Part shown: positions 23,475 through 35,631 of the stretch, piece by piece
How the letters are laid out: each line of letters begins with the position of its first letter
Numbering within the stretch: position 1 is the first letter of the stretch
Source of the DNA: Branchiostoma floridae
Taxonomy: Eukaryota > Chordata > Leptocardii > Amphioxiformes > Branchiostomatidae
NCBI RefSeq assembly: GCF_000003815.2
Contig: NC_049992.1
Location: 13,688,417 to 13,752,416 of the forward strand
DNA: 64,000 bases
Direction: 5' to 3'
Program-made: the position numbers and the translations under genes
The notes under the pieces: generated by a model
Databases searched by the model: none
What the model was told of the DNA's origin: nothing
What the model saw: only the letters and a program-made list of their open reading frames with translations

Positions 23475-24772
23475 ATGGCCACTTCTACTCCTGCTCAGAA
23501 CGTACCGACAGTATCAGACCTGCGAGCGGATGTTCGCAAGCTTCTCCAAAATAGAGATAAAGAGTTTAATGTTCTAGTTGTTGGTCGCGCTGGGTCATGT
23601 AAATCAACGCTGATAAACTCCATGAACATGGCCCTTGCAGAGAGATGGAGCGAGCTGGCCGAATTTGGAATGGGAGATAGCAATAACACTCTGAGGCTTG
23701 ACAAGATTCCAATGTTCACAGATGACTTCATGGAAAAGCCAGTCGAGAACTATAATGCAAAGGTGAACTTTTGGGACTGTGCTGGCATTGAGAATGTATC
23801 GGATGATGCTTATGGGGAGTTTATCGGCCTCACTTTAGACGGGAAGGTTGCAGATAAGACTAGTGTTTTCGCCACTGTCAATCAAGGAAACAGGCTAACG
23901 ACAGTCAGAGAACTCCGGGAGAAATTCGACACAGCAGTCGAAGAAAACAGGTTTCACAGGCTCCTGCTCCTTTGTGCAGCCGACGAGACGGCCTCGGAGA
24001 ATTTGCTGACTTTGATTAACACGACAACTTCTGCTCACAGGAACAAGGGAAGAAGTAAGTTTTACCTGTATACAAATATTGTATAGCCAAAGCCTACGTC
24101 AAAATGCCGACCCAAGCCTACGTCAATATGCCGATATCGATGTACAAAATGTTGTACAAAATGTTTTTCTTTTATGAAACTTAACACCGGTCATGATGCA
24201 TAGTGATACATAATCCAAAATACGTAACCATGTACTCGACAGCCACATGTCGATAGATATCTGTTCAAGTTGGTATGGCGATATGAAATATGTGTTTTGC
24301 AAGTACTTATAAAGTATAACAAGACGTTCTTATAACAAGAGTTGCTTGCAAGATGACATTCCATTGACACGTATATTTTCCTATTACAGACATACCAGTC
24401 TTCCTTGTTATGAGTAAGGCCGACAGGATTCAGGACGACCAGCGTCAGTACAAAGAACGAAAGCAGACAGCAGAGCGTCTGCTAAACCTTGGAGGCAACC
24501 AGCAGAGGTCAAAAGAGCTGACTCTGTATCATGTAGCCAGGGAGGGAGAGGACGGAGGGTGTGATGTAGATGCGTTTGGCAAATTTTTGCAGAACGAAGA
24601 TATTGACAGAAGCCTCCTTATCTTGCTCATAAGTCTTCTTGATCGAGCCTATGACAGGGGTCTGTCGTACAATGAAAACACTGAAATCGAACCCGAGGTT
24701 GAACCTGAGCCGGCCCCAGAACCAAGTGGACTCATCAGCGGGGTTGCTAGACTTTTTCAATTGAGATCATAG
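23475..24772 (+). CDS. IFI44-like P-loop GTPase
   Basis: Exons are 23475-24054 and 24390-24772, with a phase-1 junction (donor AGAA|GTAAGT, acceptor TATTACAG) and 320 residues. The G domain starts after about 30 residues: strand FNVLVVG, P-loop GRAGSCKST (37-45), switch II WDCAG (DxxG at 101-104), a helix, strand RLLLLCAAD and a base-recognition motif VMSKAD (200-205). The length and order of motifs resemble the IFI44/IFI44L-type GTPases known from vertebrate interferon responses. That assignment is by pattern and is not proven. The P-loop has Cys42 where GxxxxGK[S/T] has Gly. The C-terminal part is Glu/Pro-rich (TEIEPEVEPEPAPEP) before a short hydrophobic end. The start has a strong context (AAGAATGG). 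The gene is divergent from paralogue A. The protein is probably cytosolic. Confidence 0.85.
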
Positions 24773-25234
24773 ATAAAAGGTACATGACAATCAGTTCCAT
24801 GATCTGATTCAATATCACAATAGGCCGATTTGTGTGTGCATCTCTCACATGCTCTCTAGATTTAGATTATAACGGTACGGTATTCAATCTTTGTGATTGA
24901 AATTACACCTGGGTTGAACAACAGTACAATGGCCACCATGTAGCTGGATAATTCAGGCAGTCAATCAGTATTTTGCACAGTATTTTGTTTTGATTCGGCT
25001 AAGTGTAACCAGGCCTTAATGGGGGCTTGGAAAGCAGCGCTATGCCACTGAGATGGGTCACCCTGGCTGATTAAACATTGCCTTTTTCTTCTGACTACAC
25101 ATTTCGATGTCCAAAATGTGCACATGGACTCACTGCTGCAAATGCTGTCCGATATAGTCAACCCGACACTTACCTCATTACTTTGTGACTGGAGGGTAAC
25201 CTCCGTCGACAAAGTATTGTGAACATTTTTTTCG

Positions 25235-25350
25235 GCGAGCGTTCGAACCTATATCTCTATGTCCCGCTTACCACATTCGTATGTGGTTTGGCACGTCGCC
25301 CCCACACCGGTGTGAAATGATGCACGTTCCTTTCTATTGGCCGTAGCTGT
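25235..25350 (+). repeat. Diverged single copy of the 31.8-kb tandem unit
   Basis: The segment with GCGTTCGAACCTATATCTCTATGTCCC, ATGTGGTTTGGCACGTCG and GATGCACGT follows the same order as GCGTTCGCAGCTGTATCTATATGTTCC, TATGGTTTGGCAGGTCC and GATGCACGT in the array at 31.83-32.81 kb. Similarity is partial. An AATAAA at about 25633 could serve as a distant poly(A) signal for the GTPase gene. Confidence 0.4.
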
Positions 25351-26236
25351 TGTTATAATCGATGTAATAATTCAGAAATCCCGAATTTTAGAAGTTTTTG
25401 TCTTTCACTCACCGTCTGGGGAATAGATATCTTTACCATTGTTTTGTTTTAGTACTGTTTTGTAATTGCTGTTCATTTTTTAAAAATCTATTTGTAAGAA
25501 TATTTGATGTTATCATTTTTTTTATTTGCCTGTTATTATAGTTTGTGGCTTGTTTTAACCGCACGCTGGAGGTGTGGGCCTTGTAAAGGATGTAGTGTCC
25601 TGTTGCCGTCACCTCTCAGTTCTGTGAATGCTAATAAATAAAAAATGATATAGATAACAACTGATAAGATCAAAATGTTGTGATTTAAAACTATTGCTAT
25701 ATCTAGACTCCAGTCAATACAATTTTGTAATTCTCGTAGTAAAGTAAGACCCTATTCAAATTCTGTCATTTCACATACGTATGGAAGATGTCTGAAACTA
25801 CTGTCAGAATTGGAGTTCAATAACTGTATATAATATTATTAGATGATGATGATAAGAAAATACACATGTGTGCATGTTCATTACTATTTCAGTGTATCAT
25901 TTTTACGAATATGTGGCTGTAATACTGGGGTAAGCGTATCGGTCGAATGAAAGTCAAGGTAAGAGTAATTTTTTAAATATCTAATTATGTGCACCTTGGT
26001 TTACATCACCCCCACCACACAAATCCGTCAATGAAAGCCCGAGTTATAACGATTCATCCTTCCCGACAAAAATCCCCTGCACGTCCAGAAAATGCTGCTA
26101 GAAAGCAAAAAAAGCCTGTCAAAATAAAAGCTATCTACAACTTTGAGTTATGACCGTAAAAAGATTCAACGATTCCACGATGCGAAGAACGGGAAGTTTC
26201 ACTAAAGTTTCCCTCATTGACTATATAAATCAAATA

Positions 26237-26384
26237 CTGTAAATGCATTCAAATTCGCGAGGATTTAAGTTCGCGGTAGCGGGAAAAGGACGTTTCGCGG
26301 TGGTTTTAAGCTCGCGGTGAAGCGGTCACCGCGAAAACCGCGAGCATTAAACCACCGCGAAAGTTTCTGCATTTACAGTGTGCA
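26237..26384. mobile_element. Palindromic MITE with TACTGTAAATGC ends
   Basis: Starts ACTGTAAATGCATTCAAATT and ends GAAAGTTTCTGCATTTACAGT. The arms carry facing TTCGCGGT/ACCGCGAA blocks around a central GCGGTGAAGCGGTCACCGCG. Elements with this signature are common in marine invertebrate genomes, from general knowledge. There is no coding sequence. Confidence 0.75.
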
Positions 26385-27029
26385 TTCCTATCTCACCACG
26401 TGCATCACATAAGCTACCCAACACCCACGCTAATTTAACAACCTAAAATTCATGCCAATCTGTCCGTCACATCTCCAGCTACGCTGAGACGTATGTCCAT
26501 TAACGTTTTTAGGTATCAATAACAAGTCACGAAGGGGCCCCAAATATTTACATTTTGACGTCGCATCAAGAACTAACCACATGCCAAAAATCAACACAAT
26601 CGGGCGTGGCATTCACACCGCAAAATGTGTCAAAAACATTAACCTTCTGGCAAATTTGGTGCTGACCTGGTAAAAATATCTGTTTATGCATTGTATAGCC
26701 GGTATAACTTACCCTCGGTGCATGTAACACACCAACTCGTAGGCATTTCAATTTGCAGCCTAATATCTGTATCCGTATCTACATAGACGGTTTAGCCGCC
26801 CTTCGGCGTAACACGCCAGCTATAGTATGTAAACTGCCGTCTCTAAATGTGTTTTACTCCAACTTCTAAAATGGTCAGATGATATTCTAAATTGTGAGCT
26901 TACAACAGGCGGGGCTAAATCGCAAGGGTCTGGAGCGAGCTGCCATTCGGCGCCACTCAGGTGACCTCAATATAACAGAAATTGCCACAAATGCGGCCAT
27001 GAGACTGTAGGTTTGAACCGCTCACACCT

Positions 27030-27285
27030 GGAAGGACCCCTACTCTTTTCGATAAGTGTGGAGGGTTCTTAAACGTGCTTGAGGTGTGGCTCTCCTCAAA
27101 CATGGGCCTTCATTTAACGTCCTATCCGAGGCTAGGTACTCATTTTCACCTGAGTGAAGTGAGGGAAGTCGTGTAAAGTGCCTTTCCCAAGGTCACAACA
27201 TTGGTGACACATCAGCGGTTTCGAACCCGTTACCTCTGGGGTCTGGGTCAAACACCTTGCTGATTGCGCCACAAGATGCCACATG
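27030..27285 (-). mobile_element. tRNA-derived SINE
   Basis: Read on the minus strand, it opens with an A-box-like TGGCGCAATCAGCAAGG (about 27271-27255) and a B box GGGTTCGAAACC (about 27228-27217), spaced as in a tRNA gene. A conserved body follows with CTTGGGAAAGGCACTTTACA, TGAAAATGAGTACCTAGCC and GGACGTTAAATGAAGG. The body is the type seen in widespread marine-invertebrate/deuterostome SINEs. It has no intact tRNA cloverleaf. The 3' end (left edge) is approximate. Confidence 0.75.
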
Positions 27286-27548
27286 TTTATAGTTCTGGCA
27301 CTACTGTAATGCGTTGTAAACAGTTTTTTTTCTAACCTGTAGATTGTCAGTTAGCTAGGTGATCATTCAGTTTCGTTCTTGTGGAATGTGAAAACAGATT
27401 GTAAATTATCTAACCGGTATAGAGCATAGCGTTGTGTGTCATAGACTTTTCCCCACTACATGTTTATGATTAATTTCTTATATATTTTCGCAGATCTACA
27501 TCGTGGGCCTAAAGAGCTGCTGTGACGTGAAAGAAATAATTTTTCATC

Positions 27549-29897
27549 ATGAGTATCCTGAAAATTATTTCAGAACGTAAATTGGATGAAAGGATTTTAT
27601 CTGGTTTGCAAAAACAATCCTTGACATGTTTAGAGCAAAATACTCCGACCGAGAAAACCAACTATGGTAACTACAAACAGTACAAGTTTTCGTCTAACAC
27701 ACTGGAAGTGTCAGGGACTATCATATTTACATTGGAATCCTGTTCAGATAAAGAGCGTGCCTCGCTTGTGGAAGCTTTTTGTACCGATGATACACCGTAC
27801 GTATCTCTGCCGATATCAATGCTTGAAGAAGAGGACAACAAAAGTCACAATACAGTTTACAGAAATGTTGACTTCTACTTTAAAGTCAATGAAATCATCA
27901 ATGGTAGGTTGTCTTTGTATGTTATTTCTATACAAGCCCTTCACATATTTTTAAGGAAATACAACTAGTAAAGAAATATTTCATACCATCACGAACTTAA
28001 TTCTAAACGATGACTGACATCTCTCAGCTCTTTGGCCTTGGCAAAACGATATACGTTCAAGTACGCTTTAGGTTGATTCAATATGTCAGCACATTTTGAT
28101 AAATGGCATTTGTATATATGGCAATAGAGATCGGAATTTATAATTAGGACAATCGCTGATTGTCATAGGAACAGATTGGAATCGGCATCTTTGCCAGAAA
28201 CAAAGTCTGCCCTGGGACTAGGAACAGGGTAAGTAGAGTTAGGATAACCCTAGCCCTAACCTTACCTGTACTAATAGAATCACGGGTTGTCCCGATTCCA
28301 GTTAATCTAGAAGAGACTTCGATTCCAATCCATCCTAGAGAAATCTACGTATTGATTCTAGATCTGCCAATAATTTACAATAACCTAATATGTAAAGAGC
28401 TATTCAAAATTATACTTTATTCATTATTAACTGAAACAGAAAGAATAGTATGTTTCTAGACCTAACTAGTCCGAAAAATATAATTGTTTAAGTGCTTTCA
28501 GACTATAAAAAGAACCTTTTTTGAAAGTAAAAATAGTATTTATTTATTTCTTACTTGTATTCCTTCTCTTTCTAGCTACTAGAAAGTTGGTTGATAAGGT
28601 AAGTTCACTAAATTGTATAACCAATACTACATCTTAACTCTCAATAAATCTCTTTACACATACGCCCACCTCTGTTTCTGACTTCCTTCTGTAACCAATG
28701 TCTTCCGTTTGTTGTAGAATCTGCCTTGTCAATTCAGCTTATAATTTTTCTTATAATTTTTCTTATTATTTTTCTTATTACTTCGTGCCGATTGATCTTT
28801 AATTGCTGGTTAAATCATTGTGACGTTTACCTGCAAATGTCTTTCCAGCCAAATATCTATCTTACAGCACGCAACGCCACCACTGTCAAGGAAACCATGC
28901 GCATTGTACAGGAAGTTGTAGAAGCCGAAAACGTTGACATCAAACCATTCCAGGTGTCATCAAGAAATGACGAAGAACGTCTGAGAGAGGAACTCCTCAC
29001 TCATCGACCCTGCAAAGTCATGTGCTGTGTCGACAACAGTGCGAGGAACATCATTTTCTCACCCACCGAGCCTGACGAAGCAAGCCACATTGTTGACGCT
29101 GCTAAGGATGTTTGTGGAAAGAATGGTATTTTATGCATTACATCCTCATACTTGTTTGATTTGGTGTACTATGTGCAACAAAAACATCTAAAATAACAAC
29201 ATTGAATCTATTTTGAATTTCTTCCAGCATACTTGATGCTAATAAAATGCTAATGCTTGGCCTAAGTGCCTCATGTTTTAGATAGTTGTCCGTATGTCGT
29301 TCTAGCCTATCCCCCCTCAGCCCTCGTGCTAATTGTCAATTGTGTCGTAAAAGATTTACTTACATGTCAAACATTTGGATTGTCATTTTAGCACTCAGGT
29401 GAGCATTGATTAGTAGACAATTTTATGAGAACAACATATACATGGTACATATATATCATCAAAACATATACATTAGAATATATGTATATGCATACTTAAC
29501 AGAATCACTAGAATAAAGAGAGACGATAAGACTTTTTTCTATGATTTTGTTAGGAATATTTCTTCTTCTTCGTGGTCATCGTGGCGTCAGAGACGACGAG
29601 CTCTACGACACACGGCAGTTCAACACAACATTTCTGGGACGTCAACCTAAGCTACAAGAACTGGTGGAAGCGGATCAGTTCGTTAGTACGTATAGTGACT
29701 TGAACGGAAAACAGAAGAGAGCTGTGTTAGTATGGGTCTGTAGGCAGCCCGATAACCCATCGCCCTCTGTAAAACCCAGAAGCGACAGCATCAATCAATG
29801 TGAACCTGCAGAAGGTGAATGTGCTGAAAATGTTCCACAGGATGAAAATTCCTCCTTTTTCTCACGCTTAGAGTCAATTAATTGCCTTTTGTCCTAA
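27549..29897 (+). CDS. Soluble protein with the same unrecognised alpha/beta domain (paralogue B)
   Basis: Exons are 27549-27903, 28575-28597 (a 23-nt microexon), 28849-29125 and 29554-29897. All junctions are GT/AG and in phase, giving 332 residues. A 5' untranslated exon edge is likely at 27494 (acceptor TTTTCGCAG). Residues 1-118 form an unrecognised N-terminal region. Residues 127-295 are the alpha/beta domain shared with paralogue A: IYLTARN, KVMCCVD, FLLLRG, DELYDTRQ and SDLNGKQKRAVLVWVC line up with LCIAAQN, ILCCAE, AILLHG, GQLYDETR and SKLNEKQVNALLRWLC. Two introns share position and phase (before IYLTARN, phase 0; before FLLLRG, phase 1). The tail is Ser/Glu-rich. There is no signal peptide or membrane helix. 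The function is unknown. The neighbouring GTPase suggests, but does not prove, a common process. Confidence 0.75.
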
Positions 29898-29899
29898 CA

Positions 29900-31820
29900 T
29901 TTTGGAAATCTTTGTAATGATCAATCTCATGTGATAAGTAACTGCTTATACACATGTGTGATGTTCTAAATATTTTCTACAGTATTCATACATGTTAGAA
30001 ACATTTCTAACATCAAATACATTATTTCTGTTAGTTTCTAAACTGTTCCAATATATATATATTATTTGTTATCATATGTTGGAACATTGAAGCAATATTG
30101 TGCAACTTGGTTAGTGGGCTGGGAAGAGGGCAATTCACACATCCCTGCCAAGTGCAGAAAATTATGTCTGTCTCACAGCTTCTCACAAAAAGAGCCACCA
30201 GTGTCTACTAAAGAAAGTATAAAGATACAAGACCCAAACAAAAGACCCAGCTATGAGACCCCCTCAAAAATCATGACCACAGCATGACCAGAACTCGAGA
30301 TATCATACCCGGAAGTTCCGCTGTAGTACCGTAATAGGCCGCAAGGGGGGCCAAAATCTAATCGTTTCCAGGTCCCATCAATACCTACCCACATACCCAA
30401 TATCAATACAATCCATCCAGGGTTTTTTTAGTTATGCTGGTCTTCTACATAGACACACATACATACAAACGCTACCCAAAACATAACCTTGCCATTCTGG
30501 CGAAGCTAATAAGCACAAAAAGACCAAAACGTAAGTCTACGAAGAAAAAAAAACTATACACACATAGAAACGAAGAAATTATTGATGAAAAACAAATTGA
30601 CGAGACAGACCTCGAAGAAATGTTCAAAATGTACTTATGACTTACATTGAAGCGAACTGACTTGGAATAGCCAAGAAAACAAAGGTTTATCATTTCTAAC
30701 CTAATTTTCAATTTCGACATGATAGCATTTTGTTTTTATGTTTTTAAGAATCATGCCGAACGACTCACGCCGAGAGACTGTACAGTGACAAAAATTGAAT
30801 TGGTTTACTCCCTTGATTTCACATCTAATATACGTAAGACGTAAAAGCATGGCTTGAACAACACACACAAATGTAAGACAATTCCTTGGTCGCTCGTAAA
30901 AGTTGCTGACATTTGACTTTTTGATCGAGCTGAGAGCACGCTGAGGCCGCCGGAGAGATTTCATCAGATCTGGAGCAGATTTTTCTATGGTCGCGGCACT
31001 CTTACGGCGCGGTGCACGTGACAAATTCTACATTGCAAAGTCAACGGAACAAGAACGTTAGATAAATTTTATTTCTGGTCCTGCCCGAAATTTGTTAGTG
31101 TTGGTCTCAAAAATGAATAATTACATAATGGTTGTACAACTCATAATATTATCTTTCCGAACGCTGTGCGTCTTTGCAAGGTGAGTAAGGTCGGCTCGTT
31201 TGGTATGTTCCCAGTGGTAGAACAATGAAATGGTACATGAGTGACACATCTGTACACATTCATTACCAGATGTCAACACTGCCATCTCATTTTCGAGATA
31301 TTTCGGCACGAATGAGATATTTCTGCACGAATATAGTCTGTAGGTCGGCTAAAGTACAAACAAATCATTTGAGGAAATCAAAGTCCATTTGTGAACTGCC
31401 TCTAACAGGCTACATGAGGGGGGAGGGAAGGGGGGGGGGGGTGAGTAAGGTCAGCCTGTTTGTTTGTTATTCCCAGCTTAGCAGCACAATGGAAGAATAC
31501 ATCAAACTCAATGACAGCTTTGTACTTAACACATATCAACGAAAATCAACGAAAATCAACATTGATGCAGTGGCGTGTTTATACATTCACAAATCACCAT
31601 GCAACCATCGTTAAGGCTGTCTGATCGCGGACGTGGCGTGTAGGCCAGATGAAAGCGTAGTGGGATGTTTTGATGGTGCCATCGTGATTAGGACCCAATA
31701 GGGAATTAGATGTACTCAAAAAGATGGATACAGATGTAACAAATCGTGACCTTGCTATATCCTAAATTGTGTAACTTTACACGTTAGTCTGTGACCAGAA
31801 CCTCTGGTCGACAGACTTTT
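29900..31820. other. Intergenic stretch with repeat tails
   Basis: The first part is probably the 3' end of paralogue B. At about 30300-30500 lies a segment (GGGCCAAAATCTAATCGTTTC, CCCAATATCAATACAATCCA, AAACATAACCTTGCCATTC) resembling an interspersed-repeat tail. A near-duplicate GTGAGTAAGGTC block with CCCAG and ACAATG following occurs at 31181 and 31441, next to an uninterrupted G run at about 31430. No exon was supported. Confidence 0.35.
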
Positions 31821-31829
31821 AGTTTTGTC

Positions 31830-32815
31830 AGGTTTTCGCGCGTTCGCAGCTGTATCTATATGTTCCCATTGTCTGAATTCTATATGGTTTGGCAGGTCCT
31901 CTGTACTGAGGTTGACGATGATGCACGTGATTTTTTTTTGCGGTAGGTGGTTTTATTATGGATGTTATAAAAATAGCACCCCTACAATTTGTTCGTCTTA
32001 TGGTGTTTTGGCCCAGATCCTCTGCATGTGGGTCATGATGTAATCGGATATTGTCAAACAGATGCGTGGTTTTATCTGATCGTCAAAGTTATTCGCGTTC
32101 GCATCTGTATTTGCATGTTCCCGTTGTTGCATACTTACGTTGTTTGGCAGGTCCTCTGTACTGAGGTTGACGATGATGCACGTGGGGCTTTTTGGCGGCA
32201 GGTGGTTTTATTATGGATGTTATAAAAATAACACCCCTACAAAATGTTCGTCTTCCGGTGTATTGGTCTAGATCCCCTGTATATGGGTCATGAGGTAATT
32301 GATATTGTCAAGCAGATACGTGTTTTTATCTGATCGTCAAAGTTAATTCGCGTTCGCACCTGTAACTGTATGTTCCCGTTGCCGCATACGTACGTTGTTT
32401 GGCAGGTCCTCTGCACTGAGGTTGATAATGATGCACGTTGTTTTTTTTTCGCGGCTGCTGGTTTTATTATGGATGTATAAAAATATCACCCCTACAATTT
32501 GTTCGTCTTACGGTGTTTTGGTCCAGGGCCGCTTTGTGTGAGCCTTGCCAGAATTAGATATTGCAAGCAGATGCGTGATTTTATCTGATCGTCAAAGTTA
32601 TTCGCGTTCGCATCTGTAACTGTATGTTCCCGTTGTCGCATAAGTACGTTGTTTGGCAAGTCCTCTGCACTGAGGTTGACGATAATGCACGTTGTTTTTT
32701 TTCGCGGCAGTTGGTTTTATTATGGATGTATAAAAATATCACCTCTACAGTTTGTTCGTCTTGCGCGTACGGTGTTTTGGTCCAGGGCCGCTTTGACAGT
32801 TGTTCACCTTTCTCG
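31830..32815 (+). repeat. 255-bp tandem repeat, about four units
   Basis: The landmark CAGGTCCTCTGTACTGAGGT (or CAAGTCCTCTGCACTGAGGT) occurs at about 31891, 32151, 32403 and 32658, a spacing of 252-260 bp. Units also share TTCGCGTTCGCATCTGTA, GATGCACGT followed by a T run, and GGTTTTATTATGGATGT. The last unit is truncated near 32800, and a short tandem TTGACAGTTGTTCACCTT pair follows. The copies are diverged. No coding sequence is recognised. Confidence 0.75.
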
Positions 32816-32959
32816 AAATATTTTGGATTATGATTTTACCATACACACAAGTTGACAGTTGTTCACCTTGCTCGAAATATGTGAACATCTGTGACCAGCT
32901 GTGACCAGCTGTTCATGTTGTCAACGGCTGCGACCAGCTGGTCATGATATGTTTGACAA

Positions 32960-34400
32960 CTTCGATCTACTTTGAATATGACAGTATCACCTAATTTTAT
33001 GTAGCTGCGGGCCAATGGCCATTTACGTTTTTAAGGAACATGGTTGGTACTTTTATTATGATAATGCTGTCTTCATATATACTTGTACTTTCAGCCTCTT
33101 GTTATGGTTGTAATAATTTCAGAAATCCAAGTTTGCCAAGACTAGCCTAAATAGACAAAGCTGGGTGAACGCACTACACGATGAAGAGTGTAAGCCATAT
33201 TAGAAATTATAAAATTACATCAAGGTCCTCCTTCCGTGCTTCATACTTATTACGTCCATAACAGAAACATGTTAGGACTTAGTGCGTTTGTCAGTCTGCC
33301 TGTCGGTCTTGTAGCACTTGTAGGTGTGTCTTCTGTGAATGTGCCTGTGTATTAGACCATTCGTTTACTTTTCGTCATCATAACTTTAGACTTTGACCAC
33401 ATGTTATCTCACATGTCCATACCTGTTTAGGTCTTTAACATTAAGATTCACATGACACAGACATATTAAGCAACTTTAGATAAAACGATATAGTTAACAC
33501 CGTGAAAAGAATCATTATAGGATATAAGCACAACGTCACACACCAAAGAAGACAAAACAAGCAACATATACCAGACCGACGTCACAGACTATGTTACCTA
33601 CGGTCACTTGTTGACTTTATAATTGGAATATGATGTAAAGTATAAGAAGTAAGACTAAAAGATAACAAATACTCAAAGCGTAAAAAGATCAGACCAAAAC
33701 TATCAAAACTTCGTTGAAGCGGATATCTCACTAGGCCGAATGTTATAAAAACTTTTAAAAGTTTGAAATTGGTAAAACAGGCGCAAAAGGGTGACAATGG
33801 GCGCCAATATGTGTCACCAGGCACCAATAGGTTTGTTTGAACGTTTGCACGTTATATTTTATATATTGCGGTCTGCAAGTCGCTTTTTCATAACGGCCAT
33901 GAAGGAAGATGTCAAGTCATCATTCAATCATCAATGTAATATCATTACAGGTGATATGCATAGCACAATCCGTATTATTCATCAGTGCAAGTCTCTTAAC
34001 GATGCTTTTTAATCATTTTATATTGATTATGTGGTTAACCCGCTTGGTCTGGGCTTCAACACAAATGTATTGTATCTCAGTGTGACCGCAATGGAAAATT
34101 GTCAAAAATACGCAAAATAATCGCGACAGGTGCGCCCCAGTGAGGTTCCTCCAAAAATTTTAGGTCGCAAATGTTAAGTCGCAGCTTGATCGCAACGACT
34201 TCGTCATTTCGTTGATCGGATTCCGGTTGACTTGCATTGTTTTATCTTTACTATCATACTACAGACGTTTGTTTTCTATACATTTATTGGCACAGACGCT
34301 CTCGATCGTCTACTCCTTATTTGCCTAGCGAATACGCTGTGAATTGACTTAAAATATGGCTTATTTGCTAGCATGATGTAGCCTTTGGTCGTGCGACTAC
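32960..34400. other. Intergenic stretch, nothing recognised
   Basis: No exon chain, tRNA-like boxes or strong repeats were seen on either strand. Confidence 0.35.
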
Positions 34401-34404
34401 ATGC

Positions 34405-34480
34405 ACACATCGCCCACTTGCGAAGATGGCGCAAAGTGCACCTCGGGACTTTTCACAGAGATCAATAGTACGGTCATCAT
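34405..34480 (+). repeat. Short dispersed repeat, copy 1 (copy 2 at 36655-36735)
   Basis: CACATCGCCCAC, then GATGGCGCAAAGTGCAC, GGACTTTT and AGATCAATA recur in the same order at 36.65 kb as CACATCGCCCAC, GATGGCGCAAAGTGCAC, GGAACTTTT and AGATCAATA. Confidence 0.55.
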
Positions 34481-34854
34481 TGTAACCTTCTTTCCCTTGT
34501 TTTTCACCTTAGCTGTTTGTATAAGTAATGTAATAAATAAAAATCACCCATATGTTCTCCATAGTGTGAAACAGTTGTTGACTTTTGTGGGAGTGCGCTG
34601 ACTGAAATTTCTTCAAGCAGATGTTGGGTTTGTCTAGCGGCTTGATTGGTACAACATTTGTCCTCTGTCAAGAAGAGACTCTTTTTTGTCTGGGTCAACG
34701 TCTGTGTCTTCGCACCTATAATTAAGGGCCTTGTGATGCATCAGTTTGACATGTGTCGATAGTTAAAGTGGACAACAGACACCTTAGCTACGCCGCAAAC
34801 ACCATAATTACTTCTCGGAGGATTGCGTCCTACAGACTCTTGTTTTCTACTGCT

Positions 34855-34892
34855 TCTCTTTCTCTCTCCCTCTCTTTCTCTCTCTCTCTCTT

Positions 34893-34944
<52 letters not shown>

Positions 34945-34945
34945 C
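34855..34945 (+). repeat. (CT)n microsatellite
   Basis: About 90 bp of CT dinucleotides with occasional TTT interruptions. The overlapping Ser/Leu and Arg/Glu reading frames come only from the repeat. Confidence 0.95.
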
Positions 34946-34999
34946 TTGCAAACTTGTGAATTAGGCATTTACTAGCTATTGTGTCAACTTTTGCCTTTG

Positions 35000-35600
35000 T
35001 GATGTGACACACCCGGTTTTGGCATGGAACATCGTTACATTAATCTGTGTGTTGCTAACCACATCCGCTAGGTAGCGCTCCTGTTGTCTTCGCAACTTAC
35101 CGACCTTTCACCTTGCACTTATCTTGAAGTGTAGTGTGCTTTGAGGTAAACATTTAAGTGCCATATTAGTTAGGTTAGCAGGCTTACCACTTACCAAGTA
35201 CCTACATTTGTAGCATTGGAAAACTGCGAGGTCATAAAAATGTTCATATCACATATTGTGATTGCTATGTTTGAATTATGCAATGGTCTTCGCAAAATGT
35301 CGCTACTCATCACGTGAAAAGATATTATCTGCAAGTATTTTCTGTTAAGACTTTTTTTACTTGACCCGTTTTAGTTAGCTATTCTGTCTTCAAAGGAATG
35401 AAAAATTTTGTGATGTTCCGCACTTATCAACATGGATATAAAATGAATATGTAGGAGAAACATTAACAGTCATTTCCGACGTCCCATAATAAAATTTCCC
35501 TCACAGACCACAACTTCAGAATGTGCGTTTTTGAATCGCCCCAACAGCAATGTATTGTCCCCATAAGACTACAATGTTGTTGGTTAGAAATTCTGTCTTG
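35000..35600. other. Non-coding stretch upstream of the small membrane-protein candidate
   Basis: Nothing recognised. It may hold the 5' untranslated part of the next gene. Confidence 0.3.
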
Positions 35601-35631
35601 CAATTTCAGTAATCCTCTACTAGGAGAATAC

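Larger units (their letters stand above)
24790..27030. other. Intergenic stretch between GTPase and paralogue B
   Basis: Apart from the two repeat entries inside it, no exon was supported. The part at 26.5-26.7 kb weakly resembles interspersed-repeat tails (CCAAAAATCAACACAATC) like the one at 30.3-30.5 kb. Confidence 0.35.

Noticed and set aside
27217-27271. A functional tRNA gene from the A- and B-box match
   Set aside because: The arms do not fold into a cloverleaf and the boxes are followed by a typical SINE body.
30701-31024. 107-codon minus-strand frame starting MSRAPRRKSAATIEKS
   Set aside because: No splice partners, no known motif, and composition that changes along its length; not convincing as a gene.
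34741-35012. Arg/Glu and Ser/Leu frames near 34.9 kb
   Set aside because: Translation of the (CT)n tract.
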